From the NCBI GenBank assembly GCA_019694435.1, contig JAIBBZ010000001.1, forward strand, positions 186,001-250,000: a stretch of DNA of 64,000 bases. The letters are read 5' to 3'. The stretch comes from Pirellulales bacterium. Lineage in GTDB: Bacteria > Planctomycetota > Planctomycetia > Pirellulales > JAEUIK01. The position numbers and the translations under genes are program-made. Shown in pieces: positions 30,901 through 38,271 of this stretch (positions within the stretch are counted from its first letter, which is position 1; each line of letters starts with the position of its first letter). The notes beneath the pieces were generated by a model, which saw only the letters and a list, made by a program, of their open reading frames with translations, was not told where the DNA came from and did no database searches.

Positions 30901-31746
30901 CGCCGCGGGAGCGAGCCAGGCGGCGTTCTTCTCCAGCATCTGGCGCAGGATGCGCCGGCCTTCGTTCTGCCGACGCTCACCTTCCGAGTGCTTGGCAACG
31001 ACGCGATCGTCGTTGATCTGTACATCGCTCGTTCGGGCCACGAGCGTTACGCGGCCATCTTTGACAGACTCGGCAGACTCCAGCAGCCACGCCGCGTTGC
31101 CTTGCCAGGCGAAGTGCATTCGAAAAACGATGTCGCCGCGGTGGACGACGATCAATTGCGGCACCCATCGGTCGGCGCCCACTTCTCGCCAACTCAGAAA
31201 TTCGTATTGCGAGTCGTCATGGACTTCGCGGCGCGGCAAGAGCGTCTGCGAGTCCAGTTCGAGGCGCAGCTCGCTCGACGAATGACAGAAATATCCGTGC
31301 CATTCGCCGTCGATACCATGACCCACCTCCAAGTGAAACGGCGCGACGGCGGCTTTGGGCCGAACGGTCAGCTCCAAGTGCGGTTCGGCCCCTTGTGGCT
31401 GGCCGTCGACGCGCTCGACTTCGACATCAAACTGGTTCGGCGCTCGCAGAACTCTCGTGAGGCCGGTCAAGAGCGTGGCTCCTTGCCACATGCTGGCTCG
31501 ATGTTTCGAGCCGCCGGATACAAGCTCAACGATTCGATCATCGTTCCCAAGGTGGTAGACGTACCTTAAGGACTTCAGATCGCGCGAAGGCTGTTGGATC
31601 CACGGCCGGCACCGAGCCGCCAGGTTGTTGACTATCTCCTGACCGTCGAGACCGCCATCGGCAGGGCTGCCCAAGGCGAGCGCGGATTGCAGCATGATCA
31701 GCGACCAGCACACCGTCACGCCGCATCGCGAAAGATATCGAGCCAT
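27985..31746 (-). CDS. Large secreted HEAT-repeat protein, unknown function
   Basis: 1253 residues with an N-terminal signal (hydrophobic stretch, cleavage near ALA). Residues to about 550 are beta-rich with no known enzyme motif and contain paired phrases such as EFLSWREVGADRWVPQLIVVHRGD. Residues about 850-1253 hold HEAT-like alpha repeats (for example APSLRLLEHEDANVRAAAGIALCLL). GAGGAG stands seven bases before the ATG. It probably acts as a periplasmic or cell-surface binding scaffold. Fewer G and C at third positions than in neighbouring core genes suggests an accessory origin. The amidase gene lies downstream on the same strand but with a 504-base gap. Confidence 0.72.
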   Translation of the reverse strand: MARYLSRCGVTVCWSLIMLQSALALGSPADGGLDGQEIVNNLAARCRPWIQQPSRDLKSLRYVYHLGNDDRIVELVSGGSKHRASMWQGATLLTGLTRVLRAPNQFDVEVERVDGQPQGAEPHLELTVRPKAAVAPFHLEVGHGIDGEWHGYFCHSSSELRLELDSQTLLPRREVHDDSQYEFLSWREVGADRWVPQLIVVHRGDIVFRMHFAWQGNAAWLLESAESVKDGRVTLVARTSDVQINDDRVVAKHSEGERRQNEGRRILRQMLEKNAAWLAPAAAFDTLEYEFHVERDDVTETCVFRRDGLVVFEASPSGERRIVLPDGRTGQAHRNDPRAFVHAALADSRNPEADTRLRRNALMGCRFDLPLFELGRMLDDCRVEIADGQWNGTPCHVATISSHPRSARLGCGVMLGFSSRCYLHDLRPAYEVLYIDKQRLVPLHETLVCDRDDRRFEIDFAGYTPVAGEAGSLVPLGIDVESKDYFACHYDFQLVAGRQWLLKTVAASFSSGEQVRGTVNVARIDGKSTLADDVERQVQAYREVFEADARGDNTVTQTVNTLTFRLGRQMTIGPASAAFTLDAQRNLILRCKAERKGVTAGQTVRVLLLDADDRLLQAAQGVFADENDQFTAVASFGRSRALSAVARFVIDGLGDTSQLPDAELRRLAACRPVVGAGAVPLRAVADASGETRLVDVALQTERDGGLVAAVHFASRDRMNEFVFETSVAVFDPAGRLLSAGAKSDKVKVVDYLVDATWGVALPRPFGDDRVSTVAIGLSRGDTTSAPVGTLWGMLDDRGLVFPLETLLAADDPGCWRAALQEIDSQLVETLDDGLFNTPGRWRRQTVEHEAPVDLLQPYADRLLEIVDRAREPAMLATAIRLLGFANDQRVAAPSLRLLEHEDANVRAAAGIALCLLRRDEGLGQIEAMLTRQESAADDPGRFAQIAVAGQALVALATVRSDASVRLVQGMMNAYIDGATVVQSEHSRELAGTGHRAEQLATLLGNLQDARNVQILTDAIDRLEARRDFDGYREVHGYLTAILGYDDAAFDFIDRRVRRGDIDTIYALAHTSRADFVPAVRVLLESQASADVWHDAIRYLRNLESPDAVDVLREAYGREIPEVSNRKSNRLRLAAALAFRGDERGFPAALEELAKLADPGQGPGDEQARKQWKQQVDDRRSEALEVFDRAGTRAVVELVARHAGDESPNTQLALLQILAPLRALPDALRPQVEKWARSSSEQVSEQAQRLLRAE

Positions 31747-32060
31747 CGCTGCACTCCTCGATGAGCCACTGTGAGGCGTCGCCAGAGATGCTGAGTATAT
31801 AGCCTGACCGCCAGATATCCCTAGACGTTCTTACCGCTGATGGATAATGCGCCAGTCGTAGTTCGGTGCGCGGGTGATGCCCCCGCGGCGCGCCGGGCAT
31901 CCACGTCTCTCGCTGCGAGATTGCGGCAGGGGGTTCGCCAACGCGCGCGTGCTGCACAGCAATCCCGTCGAAGTCGAGCCGACCTCTGCAAGACAGGACC
32001 GGTTCCGACGTAGGCCTGATCGATATCGATCGTTGGCGCAGACGCGGTAACTCGTGAAGC
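31747..32060. other. Intergenic region holding an amidase relic
   Basis: 314 bases between the HEAT-protein gene and the PPOX gene. No intact gene. The middle part is a decayed piece of a linear amide hydrolase gene, described separately. The part nearest 31747 would carry the HEAT gene promoter; no clear -35/-10 was found. Confidence 0.5.
31838..31990 (-). pseudogene. Relic of a second linear amide C-N hydrolase gene
   Basis: Minus-strand translation ends GITRAPNYDWRIIHQR and stops. The intact hydrolase at 26.4-27.5 kb has GVITNAPNYDWHMINLR at its conserved core. The DNA also matches: a 16-base identical run GCCAGTCGTAGTTCGG, and 31 of 40 positions by hand alignment of 31842-31881 with 26841-26880. 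Upstream, a DFDGIAVQHA phrase in another frame loosely matches EFTQGKTTVHDA, implying a frameshift or insertion. The rest of the gene is missing. Confidence 0.5.
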
Positions 32061-32657
32061 TCACGCTTCGCCAAGCCGCGCCTTCAGTTCCCTGATCTGT
32101 TGTTGCAGGCGCGTAATTTCCGCCTGGACCTTCGACTCAGGCAGGCGTCGGTGGATGTGTTGAGGACAGTTGGCGTCCCAGGCCTGGATCGCGAAGACGA
32201 TGGCCCTCTCGACGCGTGCCGGGTATCCCTTGTCTGTGAGCCGCTGGAGCAACCGTGGGTCGTCTTCGACCACGCGTGCCTTGCCCCAAACCTTGATACG
32301 CTGCTGACCCTCGTAATCCATCAGGAACAAGAACGCCTTCGGATTGTCCCGCAGGTTCCCGAGCGTGATGTATTGGCGGTTCCCGCCGAAGTCGGCAAAC
32401 GCCAAGGTCTGCTCATCGACAACTCGCAGCAAGCCTGGCGGTCCCCCACGGTACTGGATATAGGGCTGGCCCTCGGCGTTCGCTGTCCCCAGATAGAACA
32501 TGTCGAGTCGCGCCAGGAAGGCGTCGAGTTCCGGCGTGACCCTGGTCTGCCAGCCGCCCCGCTGTTCCATCTTGCCGTAAGCAACTCGCGAGCCCTTTTC
32601 CTGCTGGATCGCCTTGACGATCGGCGTGAAGGCGACGTCGCTTGAATAACGTGTCAT
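32061..32657 (-). CDS. PPOX-fold (pyridoxamine 5'-phosphate oxidase-like) flavin/F420-type protein
   Basis: 198 residues. Central split-barrel signature: LDAFLARLDMFYLGTANAEGQPYIQYRGG, then FADFGGNRQYITLGNLRDNPKAFLFLMDYEGQQRIKVWGKARVV. This is characteristic of the PPOX-class family, which binds FMN or F420. The C-terminus ends in a short coiled coil (ITRLQQQIRELKARLGEA). The ATG at 32657 has GGAGAA upstream; the longer frame is unsupported. Last of five evenly spaced genes; it probably reduces or senses a small redox-active molecule together with the AhpD-like and DsrE-like partners. Confidence 0.82.
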   Translation of the reverse strand: MTRYSSDVAFTPIVKAIQQEKGSRVAYGKMEQRGGWQTRVTPELDAFLARLDMFYLGTANAEGQPYIQYRGGPPGLLRVVDEQTLAFADFGGNRQYITLGNLRDNPKAFLFLMDYEGQQRIKVWGKARVVEDDPRLLQRLTDKGYPARVERAIVFAIQAWDANCPQHIHRRLPESKVQAEITRLQQQIRELKARLGEA

Positions 32658-32731
32658 GGCGTTCTCCGGTTGAAGTGTTCCGCCCCCGGGCGCGGCTTGC
32701 CCGAGGGCGGCGATCATGACGGTCGTCGATC

Positions 32732-33742
<1,011 letters not shown>

Positions 33743-33800
33743 CTTGATTTCTCCGTGTTTCTCCCGGCCAGGCCGAGCCATGATTGCGTTCGGTTCAGGG

Positions 33801-34175
33801 TCAGAAAGTCAGCACGCTGTAGCCGTCGCCCACGAGTTGCGCAACGCTCGGCAGCCCGGTCGTGCCGGGCACCTGGTTGTCCGTGATCAGGTCGAAGCCG
33901 TGCTTCACCGCGTCGTCGCGGGCACCGAACACGTCGGCGCACCCGCAAGAGACACCCGCGATACGATCCTTGACCGCCTGGTAGAGCCCGTGGCCGGCGT
34001 GCTCCGGGTTCAGCAGTTGGGCAGGCCATCGCGTGCCCGCTCCTTGGAAATAGATGCGGACTTCTTCGTTCCGCTGCTTGAAGTCATAGGCCGCAGCCAA
34101 GGCGTTGAACAAACGCCCCAGTGCCTCCTGGGAGCCAGCCTGAGGGTCCGACAGGACAACGATGGCAGTCTTCAT
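33801..34175 (-). CDS. DsrE/F-like small sulfur-relay-type protein
   Basis: 124 residues. It starts [30 protein letters not shown], continues [17 protein letters not shown] and ends [23 protein letters not shown], the pattern of the DsrE/DsrF-like family. The pair C78/C80 ([11 protein letters not shown]) sits at the position of the reactive cysteine. Family members transfer sulfane sulfur or act in redox responses. AGGAAAG lies a few bases upstream of the ATG. Third gene of the operon, 61 bases after the DUF1348 gene. Confidence 0.82.
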   Translation of the reverse strand: MKTAIVVLSDPQAGSQEALGRLFNALAAAYDFKQRNEEVRIYFQGAGTRWPAQLLNPEHAGHGLYQAVKDRIAGVSCGCADVFGARDDAVKHGFDLITDNQVPGTTGLPSVAQLVGDGYSVLTF

Positions 34176-34236
34176 GGTTCTTTCCTGATCAACGGTTTTG
34201 CAGCGATTGGCGGCGAAACGCTCGCCGAACCTCGAA

Positions 34237-34707
34237 TCAAACGAGACTCAGAACTGCGGGCAGGTCGGCCGGCCGTGGTTTGCCGAGTGGCCAATGGAAT
34301 TTCCGATCTCCGTCATTGATCGCGAGGTCGTTGATGCTCGCCTCACGGCGACGCATGAGACCGTCGGCATCGAATTCCCAGAGTTCGTTGCCGTAAGCTC
34401 GCCACCACTGCCCCGACGAATCGTGGTATTCGTACTGGAAGCGGACCGCGATCCGGTGCTCGCCAAATACCCACAGGTCCTTCATTAGGCGATAGTCGAG
34501 TTCCTTCGCCCACTTGCGGGCGAGGAACGCTTGAATCTGCTCGCGGCCCTCCAGGAATTCACTCCGGTTCCGCCAGATCGCATCCTCGCTGTACGCGAGC
34601 GACACGCGGTAGGGGTCGCAAGAGTTCCACGCATCTTCGGCTGCGCGGACTTTGGCGATCGCCGTGTCGCGGTCGAACGGAGGCGTTAGTGACTTCGAGC
34701 TTGCCAT
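34237..34707 (-). CDS. DUF1348 protein (NTF2-like fold)
   Basis: 156 residues. The sequence [23 protein letters not shown], then [22 protein letters not shown] and [19 protein letters not shown] is a clear DUF1348 match. These are SnoaL/NTF2-like alpha+beta barrels with a pocket that usually binds a small molecule. Function unknown. GGAG stands eight bases before the ATG. Second gene of the operon, 66 bases downstream of the AhpD-like gene. Confidence 0.82.
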   Translation of the reverse strand: MASSKSLTPPFDRDTAIAKVRAAEDAWNSCDPYRVSLAYSEDAIWRNRSEFLEGREQIQAFLARKWAKELDYRLMKDLWVFGEHRIAVRFQYEYHDSSGQWWRAYGNELWEFDADGLMRRREASINDLAINDGDRKFHWPLGKPRPADLPAVLSLV

Positions 34708-34773
34708 GACATTGCTCCGGGCGAGTTGCTTGAAAAAGATCCGGGCCGGCGCAGGTGCCGGCCCGGGCGTGAC

Positions 34774-35361
34774 TCAAGCGGTACCGCCGCAGTCGGTCGC
34801 GCAGGCCGCAGGCTCTTGCGCCGTCAGCGGCGCCGCCGCAGGGAAGTCGATATCGGTTTCGACGAGATTGTTGAAGAAGTTCGTCAGCACATTCAGCGCG
34901 ACGTGCCCGACGATCTCGGCAACCGCGTCGTCACCGAAGCCCGCGCTGCGGAAAGTCTCCAGATCGGCGTCCGACACGCGTCCGCGCGACTGGAGGATCG
35001 ATCGGGCAAAGCGAGCGACCGCACGGCCGGCGCCATCGACGCCGTCGGCACGACGGGCGGCTTCGATAGCGTCCGGAGTTAGCCCGACCAGCTTGCCAAT
35101 CGTGGAGTGAGCGGCAAGGCAGTACTCGCATCCATTCGCTTCGGCGACCGCCAGCGCGATGATCTCCCGTTGCTGGGCGTTGAGTCCTTTCCCGGTGCCC
35201 AGGGCACTCGAGAAATCGAGGTAGCCGCGAAGCGCGGCGGCCGAGTTGCCCAAGGCCCTCAGCAGGTTGGGGACTCGGCCGAGCTTCGATTTCACGGCCG
35301 CAAACAGTTCTGCTTGCTGGGGGTTGGCTCGTTCGGGGTCGATTTGCGTGAGGCGCGGCAT
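34774..35361 (-). CDS. Carboxymuconolactone decarboxylase/AhpD-like protein
   Basis: 195 residues. The CMD/AhpD core is ALAVAEANGCEYCLAAHSTIGK: two cysteines (CEYC) followed by histidine, the redox-active triad of AhpD-type peroxidase-related proteins. The C-terminus has extra cysteines (AACATDCGG). It probably reduces peroxides or other electrophiles, recycled by thiols. AAGGAG lies eight bases before the ATG. First gene of the operon, facing the sigma-54 activator. A -24-like element lies about 75 bases upstream. Confidence 0.85.
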   Translation of the reverse strand: MPRLTQIDPERANPQQAELFAAVKSKLGRVPNLLRALGNSAAALRGYLDFSSALGTGKGLNAQQREIIALAVAEANGCEYCLAAHSTIGKLVGLTPDAIEAARRADGVDGAGRAVARFARSILQSRGRVSDADLETFRSAGFGDDAVAEIVGHVALNVLTNFFNNLVETDIDFPAAAPLTAQEPAACATDCGGTA

Positions 35362-35427
35362 GATCGAGTCTCCTTCAGCTTCTGAGGTGGACGGTTTCGG
35401 CGAGTTACTACTCGTCGATCAGCGGTA

Positions 35428-35445
35428 AAACACATTTCGTGCCAA
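35428..35445 (-). promoter_or_regulatory. Candidate sigma-54 promoter of the five-gene operon
   Basis: On the minus strand, TTGGCACG (perfect -24 element) is followed after four bases by GTGTT, which keeps the G but has T instead of C at the -12 GC pair. The predicted start site is near 35420, about 60 bases before the AhpD-like ATG. Its place between the operon and a sigma-54 activator gene strengthens the call; the imperfect -12 weakens it. Confidence 0.5.
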
Positions 35446-35510
35446 TCCAATGCAAATTCCGCAAAGCATTAATCCAAAGGCACTTACCAAAAGCACACAC
35501 AACTCAACCC

Positions 35511-35567
35511 ATCAACGACATTTCGTTGAATTACGACTTTTCGTTGAGTCACTGCGAAAAATCGTTA
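35511..35567. promoter_or_regulatory. Three spaced dyads, candidate activator-binding (UAS) array
   Basis: Three inverted repeats share the design half-site, four bases, TCGTTGA. Dyad 1 is perfect (TCAACGA at 35512-35518, TCGTTGA at 35523-35529). Dyad 2 has ATTACGA/TCGTTGA (35530-35547) and dyad 3 CTGCGA/TCGTTA (about 35552-35567). Centres are about 18 and 21 bases apart. They lie roughly 100-140 bases upstream of the predicted operon start and just before the activator gene. Confidence 0.62.
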
Positions 35568-35578
35568 TTCTGGCTTGA

Positions 35579-37183
35579 ATGACGAAACTGACCGAAAGCA
35601 CGCCGCTCTTCGACGACCCCAAGCGACTCTTGTTGGATCTGGCCCAACAGCGCGAGCTCACCTCGTTGCTGGACCTGTTGGTTTCGCGGATCGCCGGTTC
35701 GGACGCAGTCGCCCTCACCCGGCTTTGGCTCGTGCGGCCTGGCGAAGGCTGCGAGACGTGCCCCATGCGGAATGAATGCCCCGACCAATCGCAGTGCTTG
35801 CACTTGGTCGCGAGCAGCGGACGCTCGACGGTTACCCCGGAACTCGACTATTCGCGGCTCGACGGCCGCTTCCGACGATTCCCAATCGGCGTGCGCAAGG
35901 TCGGACGCATCGCGACGACGGGCGAGGCGATCGAAGCCCCCGACATGGCCGAACTCCCCGCCTGGGTCGCCGAACCCGAATGGGTTCGTGCCGAAGGGAT
36001 TCTCGGTTTCGCGGGGCAGCCGCTGAGCCATCGCGGAAAAGTGCTCGGCGTGCTCGCCGTCTTCAGCAGGGTGCGGATCGGCAACGAGTGCCTCGATTGG
36101 CTGCGGATGATCGCGGACCATGCGGCCGCCGCCATCGCTCACGCCCACGCTTGGGACGAGGTGCAGCGACTACGTGCGCGGCTCGAGGAAGAGAACGAAT
36201 ACCTTCAGCAGGAGTTCGCCGCGGAGCAAGGCTTCGGCGAGATGCTCGGCGTGAGCCCCGCTTTGCGCAACGTTAATCACCAGATCAACCTGGTCGCTCC
36301 AACGGGCTCGACGGTTTTGATTCTCGGCGAGAGCGGTGCCGGCAAGGAGCTTGTCGCGCGCGAGCTCCATCGACGCAGCGACCGGGCAGACCGGCCACTC
36401 ATCAAGGTGAATTGCGCGGCGATCCCCCGCGAACTGTTCGAGAGCGAGTTCTTTGGGCACGTACAAGGGGCCTTTACGGGCGCACTCCGCGACCGCCTCG
36501 GACGCTTTGAACTGGCGGATGGGGGCACCCTGTTCCTCGACGAGGTCGGCGAGGTGCCGCTCGATCTCCAGAGCAAGTTGCTACGCGTCCTCCAAGAGGG
36601 AGAGATCGAACGCATCGGCGAAGAGCGGACGCGCAAGGTCGACGTACGCGTCATCGCCGCGACGAATCGAGATCTTCGCCATGAGGCCCGCGAACGACGG
36701 TTCCGCGAAGACCTCTACTATCGGCTGAGCGTCTTCCCGATCGAGCTTCCGCCGCTCCGGGAGCGCCGCGACGATATCGCGATCCTGGCCGAGCACTTTC
36801 TCAGTCAAGCTGCCAAACGCTTGGGGATTGCCCCGCACCGCCTCACCCAGGCCGTTGCGCGACAACTCGAGCGGTACGACTGGCCCGGCAATGTCCGCGA
36901 ACTTCAGCACGTACTCGAACGCGCCGTGATTCTTTCCCGCGGCGGCCCTCTGAGAATCGACTTGGACGACGCGTCCCAAGCGGCACCTCGCCCTTCGACG
37001 CACGGCCACGAGGAAATTCTGACCGACGCCGCGGTGCGTGAGTTCGAACGAGCCAACTTGCGGCGCGCCCTGGAAGCCTGCGGCGGCAAGATCCACGGCC
37101 CGGGCGGCGCCGCGGAGCTCCTCGGCATCAAGGCGACAACACTCAGCTCGAGACTGCAAGCAATCGGTCTCAAGGGCAAGTGA
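35579..37183 (+). CDS. NorR-like sigma-54-dependent activator with GAF and Cys-cluster sensor
   Basis: 534 residues. The N-terminal GAF-type sensor (about 25-190) contains four cysteines, C58, C61, C67 and C73 (CETCPMRNEC then C), which could bind a metal or Fe-S cluster. A short coiled linker leads to the AAA+ domain: Walker A GESGAGKE at 250-257, sigma-54 contact loop GAFTGA near 298, Walker B LFLDEVGE near 318. A Fis-type helix-turn-helix closes the protein (about 490-530). All motifs needed for sigma-54 activation are intact. It is divergent from the five-gene operon and likely both activates it and responds to a redox or electrophile signal. Confidence 0.9.
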   Translation: MTKLTESTPLFDDPKRLLLDLAQQRELTSLLDLLVSRIAGSDAVALTRLWLVRPGEGCETCPMRNECPDQSQCLHLVASSGRSTVTPELDYSRLDGRFRRFPIGVRKVGRIATTGEAIEAPDMAELPAWVAEPEWVRAEGILGFAGQPLSHRGKVLGVLAVFSRVRIGNECLDWLRMIADHAAAAIAHAHAWDEVQRLRARLEEENEYLQQEFAAEQGFGEMLGVSPALRNVNHQINLVAPTGSTVLILGESGAGKELVARELHRRSDRADRPLIKVNCAAIPRELFESEFFGHVQGAFTGALRDRLGRFELADGGTLFLDEVGEVPLDLQSKLLRVLQEGEIERIGEERTRKVDVRVIAATNRDLRHEARERRFREDLYYRLSVFPIELPPLRERRDDIAILAEHFLSQAAKRLGIAPHRLTQAVARQLERYDWPGNVRELQHVLERAVILSRGGPLRIDLDDASQAAPRPSTHGHEEILTDAAVREFERANLRRALEACGGKIHGPGGAAELLGIKATTLSSRLQAIGLKGK

Positions 37184-38271
37184 AAGCCGCAGTAGGAACC
37201 TGCGTTTCCAGGCCCGCGCGGCCGAACTCGCCCGCACGCCATGCAGCCGCCGCCCGCACTCGCGCCAGGCACCGCAAACATGGCGCATCGGAACACCGCC
37301 CACCTGCACAGGCTCCAGCGCCTCAAGGGACTGCCAATCGCCGTCGACACGCCCTGCCCTCAAGCTCCGTCCATGCGATCCAAGCGGATTCCCAGACACC
37401 TGAAGTTGAACCAGGACGGCTCGACGTGAGCGCATAACGAAGAAAAAGTCAGCGGATGGTACGAAGCCAACCGCATCTAAGCAGGATGCGAGTTGTCGCC
37501 GCGGATCGGCGAAGACTCGGACCGAGCGGTGGAGACCAACACCTTGCCGCTGAACCGCCTGCAAAGTCAGCCGGCTATTAGGCGATTGGTAGACCACTTT
37601 GCCTCTTACTTTAGGACAGCGACCAATGCCGCGGCTGCGCTGAGGCACGAGGCAATCGCCGATATTACCGCGAGCATCCACAGCCTCGATTCTCGAACGC
37701 TGCGCTCAGCGTCTAGAACTCGTCGCTGAAGTTCGAAATCTGGTGCCCGCCTGGCGCGGCCGCTCGTGCTCGCGGTGCGTTCATCGCCTGAAATATCGAC
37801 GCCAAGCCTGAGCGCTCACTGCTCCAGCTCACTGCCTTGCGGCATGAGTATTCGTGTCACTCCCTGTTTCGCGCACTGGGACATAGGAAGTTCCGCATTT
37901 CATACGCCGCAAAAAATGCGGCCTAACTCGCCGGCGGCTGGTTGTAGATCACATCCTAGACGTCACTTGTCTCAATGTCAGGCGGTTCTCCGTGCGCTAG
38001 TCCCTTATGCTTGTTGCACAGGCGGACTCTAGCCCGTCGGCGTGGCTTATCGATGTACTCGCATCGAAGTGAGTAAAGAGGGCGCATCCTGTGCGCAAGC
38101 AGCGCACTTCCATCTACTACGGCACGACGCGCCGACGAAAGCGGCAAGCTCCCCTATCGCCGCTGTTGAACTACGCTGCGGGAGCGATCGTCAGCACTTT
38201 TCCGGACGGTGTCAGACCGGCGTCGCCTAACCACTCAAGCGCCGGCGCGCGTTTACAGCGATTCAAAGGAA
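37184..38271. other. 1.1-kb gene-poor region with decayed sequence
   Basis: No intact gene. Composition is less GC-rich than in the flanking core genes. It contains, on the minus strand, a small membrane-protein pseudogene (37606-37884), and two GTTAGGC heptamers at 37921-37927 and 38224-38230. Short open frames on both strands show no family resemblance. The Nramp-like gene ends at its right edge. Confidence 0.5.
37606..37884 (-). pseudogene. Small membrane protein gene interrupted by one TGA
   Basis: A 93-codon frame from ATG 37884 to TAA 37606 is broken only at codon 23 by TGA (37816-37818), in the context SELEQ-stop-ALRLGVDISG, where tryptophan (TGG) would fit well. After the stop the frame continues as a convincing protein: a basic/charged helix (FELQRRVLDAERSVRE) and a C-terminal transmembrane helix (WMLAVISAIASCLSAAAALV). 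No alternative start codon lies between the stop and the membrane helix. A recent nonsense mutation or a sequencing error are the two simplest readings. Confidence 0.5.

Noticed and set aside
36581-37681. Minus-strand 366-codon frame over the activator 3' end and the gap
   Set aside because: Most of it is antisense to the conserved AAA+ and Fis domains; the part in the gap shows no family resemblance.
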